Positions 1-10,019 are shown, counted from the stretch's first letter. The stretch is 64,000 nt of DNA from Rhyzopertha dominica (GCA_025024175.1 QCXZ01000138.1:3720002-3784001), one strand, 5' to 3'. Notes: generated from the sequence alone by a model not told the origin. Made by a program: numbers and translations.

Positions 1-114
1 TCAAAACACACACACATACACAAGAACGACGTGCCGGTATCGCATAACAACACACGCACGAGAGACACAGAAACATATAATGCGGAAGGAGGAGGGTTGG
101 TTGCTGATGCCTAC

Positions 115-179
115 CCTGGATCGTTGGGCACCTCCGCCGGCGAGCCGCTGGCTACGATCTCCTGGTTCTGGGGCTCCAT
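115..179 (-). CDS. Musashi/Rbp6-like RNA-binding protein, first coding exon (partial)
   Basis: On the minus strand an ATG at 179-177 opens a 21-codon exon that starts MEPQNQEIV and ends EVPNDPG, cut in phase 2 by a GTAGGC donor. Musashi-family proteins (MSI1, MSI2, insect Rbp6) have a short Ser/Pro/Gly-rich leader that ends in DPG or DPC directly before the first RRM, and MSI2 has an exon boundary there; the ending here fits that. These are cytoplasmic two-RRM proteins that regulate translation of target mRNAs. The RRM exons would lie off the left edge, so identity rests on about 20 residues and exon phase. The GC-rich sequence on the right is probably its leader and promoter. Confidence 0.45.
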
Positions 180-760
180 AACAACAAACAGTATGATCGA
201 TCTTTGTTTTCAACTACGACTAAACTAAAGGTAAATAGAGACCGGGAAATGGGTTGGCGGGCTNCCGGAATTGCCTGCTCTACCACGCTATCAACACGAT
301 ACTGACGGGTCACGACGGCAGAGGCGCAGCGACGGCGCTTCGGCGGTGCTCGCCCGGTGTCGTGCGCGACGCCCGCGGCTGCGCCAACCTACTGATGGAT
401 GAGAGAAACAATGGCTGTGATTGGATGCAATCCGTGCACCGTCAGTGCGACGGTGACGCAACGTCGTCGTCGTCGTCGGCCGATGATGCGCTTCGCATGA
501 TCGCGACCGGCGTCCGCGACATGTAAAAAAAACAACGCGCGGAAGTAGGTAAGTAGAGCCTCCGCAGGGGGGACGGGGCGATTGGGCCCGATCAATTAGT
601 CCTTTAAGCATACTGCGATCAAAGCCCGTGCTGATACGGGATTACCTGTCGATTTGTTAGGGGGTCCGCAGCAGGAAAGCGCCAAATCAGTCCTGCAGCA
701 TGAGCTCGTTTCGGTTATTCATGCAAGAGAAAATCAACCCCCTCCTATAGAATATTACAT
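180..760. other. GC-rich leader/promoter-like sequence with an assembly gap base
   Basis: This stretch is much richer in G+C and CpG than the rest of the window. It contains a short CGT repeat at about 458-480 and an N at 264. It lies upstream of the minus-strand exon at 115-179, so it is a plausible 5' untranslated and promoter region. The open frames here look like by-products of GC content. No protein family was recognised. Confidence 0.35.
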
Positions 761-799
761 ATTAATTCTACGTACCTAGAGCAAACTTACCCCTAATCT

Positions 800-2650
800 T
801 TTATTAGAAAGTTAATGCTCAGGTTGCTACGACTAAAATCTAAGTACAATAATCCTTGGCTTACGGATGTCTTGAAGTTATTGATTGCGAAATAGGGCGC
901 TCTTAAGGTTTAAACGTACAAAAAATCCGAATCGTTGGAATTATTATAAACAGCTACGCAATTTAACTAGTCATGCTATAAAACGGGAAAAGATTTCCCG
1001 CCTTAAATAAGTTTTTTGTGTCGTCAACACAGACCACGGATAGCCCTGACAATAATAAACTGCATAATTTATCAGATACTGTACGTGACGGGTACTGGCG
1101 TGTTCAATTTTGCTCTTGTCAGTAACGAGGATGTATTAAATGCGTTGCATAGTATTAAATCAAAAGCCATAGGCGCTGATGGCATTAGTACGGCCATGTT
1201 GCTCCTTTGTTGCCCATATGTCTTAAAATTTATAGTGCATTTATTCAATTGTATAATAGAAACAGGGACATATCCCAATGTTTGGAAACTTACTCACATT
1301 ATTCCGTTACCTAAAGTAAACGCACCGAACCAACCAAAGGATCTTCGACCCATAAGCACTCTCTCGTCAGTGTCCAAAATATTTGAAAAAATTATTCACA
1401 AACAGATCAGTCAGCATTTGAAGAAATTCCATATCATACCAGAAAACCAATCAGGGTTTATAGTTCCGAAACAGCATTGCTTTCTGTTACAGACGATATA
1501 ATCAAAGCAACTGACAATAAATGCATCACAACACTAGTTCTCTTAGATTATTCGAAAGCGTTCGACAGAATAAATTATGATCTTATGTCTGCTGTTTTTC
1601 ACAACATCGGACTTAACCAAAAAACTATCACTAATGAATGATTATTTGCGAGATCGTCAACAGGTAGTAAAATACAATAATTCTTTTTCTTTTCCAATTA
1701 AGTGTGCAAGCGGCGTGCCCCAAGGATCCATATTGTGTCCCTTATTACTTTCTATATCATATCATCTTTTCATCATGTCTGAAATACTATAAAAGTCATT
1801 TTTATGCGGACGATACGCAGATATATTATTCTTGTAAGGAAGCTGATATTACTGAATCATATAAATTCATAATCTCAGACTTAGGATCATTATCTTCTTT
1901 ATCGACTAAATATTGCTTATCACTAAACCCTTCAAAGTCGCAAGTTATTATGTTCGGCCCTAAACAAATTAGACAACGATGTCTTTCTCAGTTAGACATA
2001 ACACTTAATGATACAAAGCTTTTACCTGTAAATTTAGTTAAAAACCTTAGAGTATTCATTGACACCGAGTTAAAATTTACATCACAATTATTGTTAAAAG
2101 ATCCATATCAAATTTTAAGTTGTTATATAATAATCGCAATATATTGAACTTCCAGTATAAGGTAACCTTATGTAATTCTTTAGTTTTGTCGTTTCTAAAC
2201 AACTGTGATGTTGTATATGGACCTGCGCTGACTCAATATGATAGTCAACGTTTACAGCGCTTGCAAAACTCTTGCGTTAGGTTTGTCTATGGCCTGCGAC
2301 GGCGAGATTATGTTCGGAGAAGATAAAGGAACTGGGTTGGCTAAATACGAGGGAACGTAGGTTTCTTCATTATTGCGATATATGTCTTAAACTACTAAAA
2401 AGTAAAGAACCGCTATACCTTGTAAAAAGAATTATAAAATGATCCCAAGTACATGATCTAAATATAAGGCCCATTAACGTGGCTTCTGTCCCGCCACACA
2501 GAACTTCACAATTTCAAAATTGTTTTTCTTATATTGCCCTTAAAATTATAAATCTCTTACATCAGTATAATATAAACTCGTTACACTATGTTCGTGAGCT
2601 TTTGCTCGGTGATCAATGCAACCTCAAACCTTATTATATCTAGTACTTTA
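800..2650 (+). pseudogene. Non-LTR retrotransposon (Jockey/CR1-like), broken reverse transcriptase
   Basis: Conserved LINE reverse transcriptase blocks appear in order but in shifting frames. First comes a linker with NPWLTDVL (about 830-870). Then ADGIS, TYPNVWK and LRPISTLS-KIFEKI (1016-1500), LLDYSKAFDRINYDL (about 1535-1590), the GVPQGSI box (about 1713-1735) and YADDTQIYY at about 1805-1830 (catalytic DD). Last is a C-terminal stretch, NNCDVVYGPALTQ, to about 2330. Several frameshifts and stops separate the blocks, so the element is dead. The endonuclease part is not recognisable upstream. It resembles Jockey, CR1 and related LINE clades; I cannot fix the clade. Confidence 0.85.
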
Positions 2651-3288
2651 GTTATTTATTTGTTAGCGCCAACTACTTCTTGTTTTTTTTTCAAGTACCT
2701 AATACTCTGTAATCAGCGCGTTTGTTAATTTTTGCCCTCGTATATTTGGTTGCAAGGAAGAACAGTGCTGACGGATTCTTTATCCCTCAGCTCTGATTGC
2801 AATCATTTCCGTGAATATATAACGCCGGGTGACAGAACCCTACAATAATCAAAGTGAAACAGAAGAATTCCTTCCTTTGCAGCTTGCAGCAAGGGTTGAA
2901 AATAAAACTGAATAACCTTTGTTTCAGCACATGGTCTGGAATAGGTGGTCAGATCCCTAAGTTCTAGGTGAAACAGCCGAAAATATTGCTACACACACCC
3001 CATCAACTATCCGGAAATACTGATGAGGGTAGTTTTATCTCCTGTTAGGTTGTGAAGATATTTCCCAGAAAATTTCACCCTACACCTCGTCAGTGCTATT
3101 CACCTTCCAGAAAACAATCCGCCTATATCTCAATAAACCGTTCTTGATTTACACCCACAGAAACGAAACAATCTGCAGAAAACATCGCGGAACGAAGAAA
3201 TCTCTCTTTCAGAAGATTAACATTCATACCTAGATATACAGTGGCATATTCTCACCAATTGATGAAATAAACATTTACATAACTTTAT
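2651..3288. other. No gene recognised
   Basis: There is no open frame or family resemblance I can support here. The sequence is ordinary AT-rich DNA, perhaps old repeat. Confidence 0.4.
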
Positions 3289-3588
3289 TTATTCCCAAAA
3301 ATTTGTACCGTTAACACCAAAAGCAGCAGGAAGTTGCAAAAATAAATCCTGCTGATTACTGCAGGAGTTAATAATCCAAACCGACGCAAGATTTGAATGG
3401 AATTTCCATCCGTTGAAAATTAAAAACGCAGTGTCGTTTGGTTGTTCATAACGAATTATGATTAAATGAGAATAAGCAGCGAAGACCTTGAACGTATAAG
3501 TATAACCATAATCGATAAGGATATCAAAACCCCTAGGCCGAGAATTAACTACTTCACAATTTCGATGTACAGGATGTCCCATTTTCAA
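3289..3588 (-). other. Unrecognised 99-codon open frame
   Basis: The frame starts MKMGHPVHRNCEVV and ends NGTNFWE. I recognise no family. It sits between a dead LINE and a MITE-like element and has no visible splice signals. It may belong to a repeat or be chance coding. Confidence 0.15.
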
Positions 3589-3790
3589 TGTTCCTATAGG
3601 GAATCTGGGTTATTATTAAAGCTATAGGGATGTGGTTTTCGCGACTCTGTTCTACTTTTTGGGATAAATTTATTTATAAAAAAGTTACAGCCATTTGGTG
3701 AAGATATTATGTAGTGGTAAATATAAGCGGCTATATGAGGTGTTGCAATAAAACACGTCTGTTTTATTACAACTGTAATGTGGATATACT

Positions 3791-4158
3791 TAGGGTGACC
3801 ACCCATCCTGATTTAGGCAGGACAGTACCGATTTCATAGAAAATGTCCTTCCTAATATTTGTATTTAGTCAGGATATTCATGTGTCTGGATTTCATAAAT
3901 ATGTACAGATTACAAGCAATTATGTACTGTGTTTTATACTAATTCTGTCAAACACTTATTTTTAAAGCTGTGAAATTATCCCTTGTATTTTGACCTCATT
4001 CTTCCAGTTATGATATAAAAAATAAAACTTTGTATATTTGAGATTTTAATCTTGTTACCTATGATAATTATTAGCTGATTATTATTATTATTATCATCAT
4101 CATGGCTATATAAGAATAATTGTCCTGATTTTGAAAGGCTGTAAGATGGTCACGCTAG
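3791..4158. mobile_element. MITE-like element with short inverted ends
   Basis: The left end reads TAGGGTGACCACCCATCC. The right end, read on the other strand, begins TAGCGTGACCATC, so about 16 bases of imperfect terminal inverted repeat flank 370 AT-rich bases with no coding capacity. Ends of this TAGGGTGACC type are common in non-autonomous hAT-like elements. The target duplication is not clear. Confidence 0.35.
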
Positions 4159-4415
4159 GTACATTACTGTTGCGGTACACTTCTACATTTGATTCTACAT
4201 ATTACTGGCAGTATACAAGCAATTATTGAATACTCAGGTATTCAAAACTATAAACTGGCATCAAGCAAGTGACACATCCCAATCGCCCGTAGCCATGGAC
4301 CCCACACTTAAAACTGCGTAACCCTGCATAACCCTCTACTTAAATCTGTATATACATATAGGTTTAAGTATAATAAAACAAGCAAACAAAAAATTACATC
4401 AAACATAAATAAAGA

Positions 4416-4649
4416 TTATTGGTAAACTCGTGGTGAAATGGTTTTGTACAACTTTAAATTCACAACATTTTGTTGTGATAGTACTACCCCTTGGTCATTA
4501 CTAGCAATATAGGAATTCGATCCTGCTTTTCGTAGCACCATAAACGGACGTTTGTATTTTAAGCACTTTTTTATTTTATGCGCATCCACAGATGATTGTG
4601 GGTGGGTCTTTAAAAGTACTTGATCTTCCTGATTGAAATTGACCTGCAA
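4416..4649 (-). pseudogene. Gypsy integrase C-terminal fragment
   Basis: This 77-codon open frame has the chromo-like/GPY-type tail of gypsy integrases: NFNQEDQVLLKTHPQSS, then KYKRPFMVLRKAGSNSYIA, then NVVNLKLY. In family members this region follows the catalytic core and contacts DNA. The core region on the right (about 5000-5750) is only partly open. Confidence 0.75.
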
Positions 4650-5240
4650 AACTTTAGGATTATATTTTATTTTGCGTGTTCTGCCTTAAATAGCAACTTT
4701 ATGGTAGCGAACACCCACATTTGTTCCTGGGATGTTTTGTTGATTGCATCTACTGAAGGAAAATCTAGCAGTTTTCACATAGAATTTGCCATTGTTTTTC
4801 CAAACTATAATTGAGATGCTGCAAAGCCCGTACTCTCATCACATTACTCAAACATTGTTCTACGTCGTCTACTTTGTATGCTGTTGATAGCAATACATGG
4901 GAAGCAATCTTCCAATTTCCAATTTCTTTCAGTCAAATTTCCTTACGGAAAATACACCGAGATTCGTTTCCACTTTATGTTCAAATTAGTTAGTGTAATT
5001 TCCCATTTCTTTGATGTGAAATGTGTGTCATTGTCACTTAAGAGGCATTTAGATTTTTACTTCAGACACGTAGCTTTTCACAGTTCTGTTTAATATAATA
5101 GCCGTTTTATTGCAAACATTTTAACATACTTAGTGAAAGCATTGACTAACACTAATAAATACGTTACGTCTTCCCTGGACGCTGGTAAAAAGTCCTATCA
5201 AGTCAACACAAACCGGGTCACCCGGAGTTTCCGCCAAAAC

Positions 5241-5895
5241 TTAATTCAACACACCTTTAGACGCTTTTGAGGTTTTACACTTTTTAGATATATCGCAAGG
5301 TGCAACAACATATATAATGATACGTTGCATTTTAGAAAAGTAAAAAGTATTCCTCATGTGCCAGGTCTTAGTTTCTCCAAATTGGCCAATATCCTCATGT
5401 TGCTGTTGAAATAAAGATATGATTTGATCCTTCAGTACACAAAGACGATACTGATCAATGGCTCTTTCACCCCTTTTGAACAAAAGCCGTTTATGAACCA
5501 TATACCTCTGTTTTATTTTTCTTTCCTTCTCAGACATACTTTCCTGATCATAATCTTCCAGGCAAACCATTTTTACTGACAAGCACGGGTCATTAAGTTG
5601 GTTTTGACGAAGTTTCTTGAAATTGACACGTACCTCTCGATACCTTTGTGTAAGCTTAATTAAAGCTATGTCCGCGATATGTTGACAATCACATTTAAAG
5701 TCATCGAAACATTTTAAAGGCTTCCAGGACAAAGTATAATGCGATGACATTGTCCTTGCCTTTGCAGTAGGTAAATGTCAAATCAAATTCTTGCAAGAAG
5801 ATAATCCATCGTGCAATTTTCGCAGAACGAAACCAATGCAGAAAAGACAGAGCTTTATGATCACTCACTATTGTTATTCGCCTTCCTAATATCAA
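5241..5895 (-). pseudogene. Gypsy RNase H and integrase N-terminal fragments
   Basis: Two overlapping frames carry the end of RNase H (TIVSDHKALSFLHWF, then ARWIIFLQEFDLTFTYCKGKDNV) and the following spacer and integrase start (LCVLKDQIISLFQQQHEDIGQFGETKTWHM). The D in SDHKAL and the KGKDN box are typical of gypsy RNase H. A frameshift near 5730 joins them. The element is inactive. Confidence 0.75.
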
Positions 5896-6405
5896 AACCC
5901 TCTATCCTTTATCCCAATGCATTATAGAAAGTGCTTCTTTTTCAGTTACCATGAAACGCTTTTCACCTTCTTGCAGTAAACGACTCGTGAAAACTAGTAT
6001 CATTTGCACATCATCCTCCGGATCACTCTGAAACAAGCACCCCCCCCCCCAACACCTACATCAGAACTATCAGTCTGTATGAAGAATTTTTATCCAGTTC
6101 TGCATGCTGAACCAGGTAACCAACATCCTTAATTTGCTTGAAGGCATTCTAATCATTTTCCCCCAAGTCCACGACAATTCTTTTCTTAATAGCTTAACTA
6201 ATGGCCCAGTATAATGCGTAAACCTGTTACAAAATCGTTAGTCATAGTTCATTAATCCTAGAAATGATCTCAATTAATTATTATTTCTTGGTTGAGGATA
6301 TTTTTGAATAGCCTCCAGCCTGTTTGGATCTACAGCAACCTCTTCCGCTGACACAATGTACCCTCAATACGGAACTTTGCTTCTTAAAAACTCAAGACTT
6401 CCTTA

Positions 6406-6645
6406 AAATGCATGTCTATGCTGTGCTATCTACACCCCAACCAACTGCAGATAGATCTATTTCGCTATCATTATAGCTCATCAGTGCAGTTTAGGTCTAG
6501 TGTAGACAGCATGGCATAGAACTGGTTTTGCTTATATACCAAAGCAATGGTATGATGAAAGTAAGAATTTAGGATGGCAATGCCATCTGTCAGCATTACA
6601 CTGACATGATGACAAAGCCACCTAGTTGCCTTAACGTTAAGACTT
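6406..6645 (-). mobile_element. Small hammerhead-ribozyme retroelement, copy 1
   Basis: This 240-base insertion lies inside the gypsy reverse transcriptase. It is flanked by an exact 14-base direct repeat, TCAAGACTTCCTTA, at 6392-6405 and 6646-6659. On the minus strand its 3' end is ACATGCATTT, identical to the 3' end of copy 2 at 9599-9794, and about 155 internal bases match copy 2. It carries a complete hammerhead (6443-6491). It has no poly-A tail, no open frame and no clear tRNA-type promoter. The long target duplication and fixed 3' end suggest target-primed insertion by the machinery of another retroelement. Confidence 0.8.
6443..6491 (-). ncRNA. Type I hammerhead ribozyme, copy 1
   Basis: Minus-strand RNA order: stem I AACUGCA; core CUGAUGA; stem II GCUAU with loop AAUG and AUAGC; core GAAA; a short self-complementary stem III formed by AUAGAUCUAU; U16.1 and C17; then stem I UGCAGUU. 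All invariant core positions are present. Predicted cleavage follows the C of AUC, between plus positions 6450 and 6449. Beyond stem I an asymmetric internal loop is followed by an outer helix of about 20 pairs with a few mismatches, as expected of natural type I ribozymes that use loop contacts. Stems II and III differ from copy 2 by paired changes. Confidence 0.88.
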
Positions 6646-6707
6646 TCAAGACTTCCTTAGTTTAACTGTTAGCCCTGGTTGCTTAAACTTTGTCAATATG
6701 ACATCTA

Positions 6708-7774
6708 CAAGGTAAGCACCTGGCCTGACAATGGAAGAGGCAAACTACAACAACAAGTTTTTACTATTTTCATTGTAATCTCCGTTGACTTCGATGTACT
6801 TCTTACAACATTTAATTAACAATTCAATCCCCTTAAAAAATATTCTTTAGGTTTGTCCTCAAAATGGGCCAAAACAGCTTCTCGTAACCCAAAATCGTCG
6901 TCCACGAAGGTCTTTTTTAAATAACCAAACAAATAATAACTGCAGGGAGCCATATCTGGACTATAACACCAGCAGTATGAACGGGCGCATTATCGAGCAA
7001 CAACCGCACGACTCTGGTTAATTTTTCTCAATGTTTTTCAAGAATATTTCTAAGCAACCTAAGAAGTAATCCTGCATAATATGTGCCATTAACGGTGGTA
7101 TTTATTTCTTTGAAATTCAGTCGGAAGGATTCCTTTACAATCCCAATGTATAGTAGTCATTATTTTTTTTTTTGACTGGCAGGGGTGGCTCACTCTTACT
7201 CACTCTCATCACCGGTGACAATGGTTTCCAACTCGGGGTTCGAGTCAGCTCCACACAGTTCCAAAAAAGATCGAGCACACTCAACACAACGTTGTTTCTA
7301 AACCGCCGAAAGGTGTTGCACTGACCTTATTCATACCCAAATGGTCATGGAGGATTCGGAGAGCAGTAGCATCGGAAAGCTTGGTTATTTCTGCTATTTC
7401 CTTGCCCTTCACACGTCGGTCACTTAGTACCAGCTTTTCTACAAGGCTACAAGGGCTACTTTGACCTCGGTTATCACCTCCACTGGCCGTCCATATTTGG
7501 CGTCATCCTCAAGGGATTCCAGTCTCATCCAGAAACGTTTTGCCCATTTCTTCACTACAGAATAGGAAGGGGAACTTTGGCCGCATACGCCATCAAGTGT
7601 TTCTTTAATAATTTTGGGTGTAATAAAAATTGCAGACAATTAAAGACTATCTGACGTAAGTCACTAATATTGTTTCCACAGCCTAGGAAGATATGTAGTT
7701 ATAAAATGTTAAAATCTCATCCTGATAAAATATCAGCAACTATGTCAGACCGAGAATTTTTGGCGCTTACCTCG
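6708..7774 (-). mobile_element. Mariner DNA transposon, dead copy inside gypsy
   Basis: The transposase N-terminal helix-turn-helix is open at 7639-7439 (SPSYSVVKKWAKRFWMRLESLEDD, then GRPVEVITE). C-terminal blocks in broken frames continue leftward: an aspartate-rich CSPDMAPCSYYLFGYLKK stretch near 6960-6900 and IKCCKKYIEVNGDY near 6810. The ends are inverted: CAAGGTAAGCACC at 6708 and, read inward, CGAGGTAAGCGCC at 7774. Both sides go on to a GGYCTGACA block, with a 9-base gap in the left copy. TA flanks both ends (6706-6707, 7775-7776). Removing the element at TA rejoins the gypsy reverse transcriptase frame. Confidence 0.85.
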
Positions 7775-7944
7775 TAACTGAGACAAATTCTCTTTAATGT
7801 TGTTCGAATAAACCAACAGATCATCTACATGTATCAATATGATACGCTGGAGGCTATAACGGTCGTAGTATGTTTAAGTCTAAGTAATTCTGGGTATGCC
7901 AACCTGTAAAGGTATACACAGAGTACTATTTTTTCTTTTAGGCT

Positions 7945-7976
7945 GAGCTTTCGAATTTATTTAAATTCTTCGTCAG
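7945..7976 (-). ncRNA. Penelope-type hammerhead-like motif, degenerate
   Basis: The minus strand reads CUGACGA, one extra A, GAAUUU, loop AAAU, AAAUUC, GAAA, then GCUC. The seven-base core (N7 = C is allowed), stem II and the GAAA core are present, with one extra base before stem II as in Penelope-element versions. Stem I is not obvious. A 13-base direct repeat (CAGATCATCTACA at 7817-7829 and 7974-7986) flanks the stretch and may be the target duplication of a truncated insertion. Confidence 0.45.
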
Positions 7977-7986
7977 ATCATCTACA

Positions 7987-8030
7987 ATTAACATTTAATT
8001 ATATTATTATATTATTATTATTATTATACT
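7987..8030. repeat. ATT-rich microsatellite
   Basis: This is a run of TTA/TAT triplets, partly interrupted, at the edge of a gypsy segment. Confidence 0.7.
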
Positions 8031-9163
8031 TACAGAAATTTGACCATAGGTGTAAATGATCAAATATATGCAACAGTGTATTTTTATGAACATAAATTTT
8101 AAAACATAAATGACTTGTGTCAAATAAAATTAATTAATTTGTTTCTCATGTCATTTTCTGTGATAACAGATAGGTGTAGATATTGTTTAATAGTTGTATG
8201 TTCGATTTTTTATTCATGTTATTATGTGCTAATTTTGGAAATGTACTACGACACGACAATACATCACTATGTTCTCGAATCAAATTGAGCAAGCTATATT
8301 ATCTTCTTTTGATCCTGTTTCCATTTCTTACTCTGATTTTTGAAAATCATTCTCTTTATATCTGTATTTCTGTGATTCTTTCAGCTTTTCATTTGATAAC
8401 TGAAGTACTTCATGGATTAAATCAATTCTCATTGATCCTTCATTGCTCAGTTTATAATCAGTTTTTACAAAAACTTCCTTACAATTCACCACGAACCGTA
8501 GTATGTTTTTCAAGCTATAAACACACTTTGTATTTTGACAACTGTCACATCCAATTATCAAATCTTTGTTCAGATGCGGTGCAATTAAAAGAATAATGTT
8601 CGCTTATGTTTCTTCAATAATTAATGGTAACATCGCCTGCCACTTAACATTTTGTTTTAATATCCACTACTAGTGACACACTTCCAGTCACCAGTACCAT
8701 TGGAATACTAGGCTCACTTTTTCTGATACTATAGAAAAACTATTGCGATCAGCGGATACCACTGTCAATCAAAATTTCTACATTCCCACATTATAACTCG
8801 GCATGAATAGCTGGAATCGTTACTTCCTCCTCCACTAATTCTACTTCACCGACACTCAGTATTTTGTTACTTTCAATATTAAATTTTGAGATTGAGTTTA
8901 AATCTACGTTTAATTCCTTTTCTCTGCCTTTCTTTGCACTGCTATCATTTTCCTCTCCTTCCTGATGATACTCTCTTCTATTAGCACTACTCTCAATTTA
9001 TGTTATCTTGGGACCGGTTTCCACTAGTCAATGAAGATATATGCTTCAAAAGTCTTCAGGCCAAACGCTAACCCATGACGGATATCACTATCGAAACGCA
9101 TCGCTATCATGTCAATAAGTTTTTCTTCTTCGATCTTGTGTGGCAGAAAAGCCGCTTCGTTAA

Positions 9164-9403
9164 TTAAATTAATAAAATATTCGGACTTACAACCCGTTTA
9201 AAATCTACCATAGTGTAATTTGAGAAATAAATTGGGCTGAGCATCAACACCTCAAAATCTTCAAAACCATTAAATGAACTTTCTTTGACCAACGCCCAAC
9301 TATAAGCCTGGCCTTTTAAACAATTCAATGACAAAATTATCTTAACATCTTCCGGAACGCCGGAATCTTTTAAAGTTCGCTTTGGTTTATTCAAAAATGC
9401 CAT
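9164..9403 (-). pseudogene. Gypsy gag-like fragment
   Basis: The open frame has KRTLKDSGVPEDVKIILSLN, then LKGQAYSWALVKESSFNGFEDF. This is the capsid pattern (segment with a conserved A..W, then F..F) of Ty3/gypsy gag proteins. It lies upstream of the protease and RT remnants on the same strand, as expected. The frame closes at both ends; there is no intact start or zinc knuckle. Confidence 0.6.
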
Positions 9404-9597
9404 TGGGTGTACACGCCCATCTGAATTAAAACAAAGATTACCTCCACCAGGTTCTTTCCAACTTACAATTCAATTCAAATTTTTGTTATTCTCAAGACAT
9501 TAAAATAAATGTATAGGATATAGTCAAGTTAAGTAAAACACAGTTAACACAGATTCATAAACATTGAAAAAATAGTTTTTAAATAATATATTAAGTA

Positions 9598-9642
9598 AAA
9601 GTAAGAATTTAGGATGGCAATGCCATCCTAAATTCTTACTTT
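9598..9642. repeat. Perfect 45-base palindrome at 5' end of hammerhead element copy 2
   Basis: Twenty-two bases, a single A at 9620, and the exact reverse complement of the first 22 bases. The right half is the true element sequence shared with copy 1; the left half is an inverted duplicate of it. This looks like a snap-back event at the 5' end of the insertion. Confidence 0.9.
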
Positions 9643-9794
9643 CATCATACCATTGCTTTGGTATATAAGCAAAACCAGTTCTATGCCGTGCTGTCTACAC
9701 TAGACCTAAACTGCACTGATGAGCTGTAATGACAGCGAAATAGTACTATCTGCAGTTGGTTGAGATGTAGACAGTACAGCATAGACATGCATTT
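9599..9794 (+). mobile_element. Small hammerhead-ribozyme retroelement, copy 2
   Basis: The element is 196 bases, flanked by an exact 15-base direct repeat, TAATATATTAAGTAA, at 9584-9598 and 9795-9809. The 3' end ACATGCATTT is identical to that of copy 1. The 5' end is shorter than in copy 1 and begins with the palindrome at 9598-9642. An ATACC...GGTAT hairpin lies near 9648-9665, and the complete hammerhead is at 9709-9757. No coding capacity. The two copies inserted independently because their target duplications differ. Confidence 0.82.
9709..9757 (+). ncRNA. Type I hammerhead ribozyme, copy 2
   Basis: Stem I AACUGCA (9709-9715); CUGAUGA (9716-9722); stem II GCUGU-AAUG-ACAGC (9723-9736); GAAA (9737-9740). 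The last A opens stem III, a self-complementary AUAGUACUAU that ends at U9749; C17 is at 9750, then stem I UGCAGUU (9751-9757). Every invariant core base is present and both long stems pair perfectly. Predicted cleavage lies between 9750 and 9751. An outer helix pairs 9680-9699 with 9766-9785 (18 Watson-Crick pairs, one G-U, one mismatch) across an internal loop. A two-base stem III loop usually means the RNA works best as a dimer or in co-transcriptional folding. Confidence 0.92.
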
Positions 9795-10019
9795 TAATAT
9801 ATTAAGTAACTCCTTTTTAAAAAGCTGTTCTGAATTTATTTGCTTGACCGACACAGGAAGCATTTGTCCACTGTAAAAGGGTGATTTTTTTAAAATATCA
9901 CAAGTTGATAGAGGTAGGTTAAAAACTATTTAATTGTCTTGTGTTATGGTCATGAATGCTTATGTTTCTATTATGTATATAGTTTTTGATTTTTATAAGT
10001 GCAAGATTTTAAAACTTTT

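Larger units (their letters stand above)
4416..9440 (-). mobile_element. Ty3/gypsy LTR retrotransposon remnant with nested insertions
   Basis: On the minus strand the gypsy order is legible. A gag-like piece (MAFLNKPKRTLKDSG, with a GQAYSWALV motif) spans 9403-9164. A protease-like ILIDSGI lies near 8800. The reverse transcriptase VDDLLVYS box is near 7830-7800, followed after the nested mariner by GLTVKL (about 6680) and GYIVSAEE-VDPNRL (6370-6310). RNase H (SDHKALSFLHW) spans 5895-5700, and an integrase C-terminal module (NFNQEDQVLLKTH to NLKLY) spans 4649-4416. Frameshifts, stops and inserted elements break every domain. No LTR pair was identified. Confidence 0.85.

Noticed and set aside
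3020..3045. CTGATGAGGG resembling a hammerhead core
   Set aside because: No second core or stems nearby.
8183..8596. 137-codon plus-strand frame
   Set aside because: It lies opposite the gypsy pol remnant, is Leu/Ile/Phe-rich as antisense frames often are, and has no family match.
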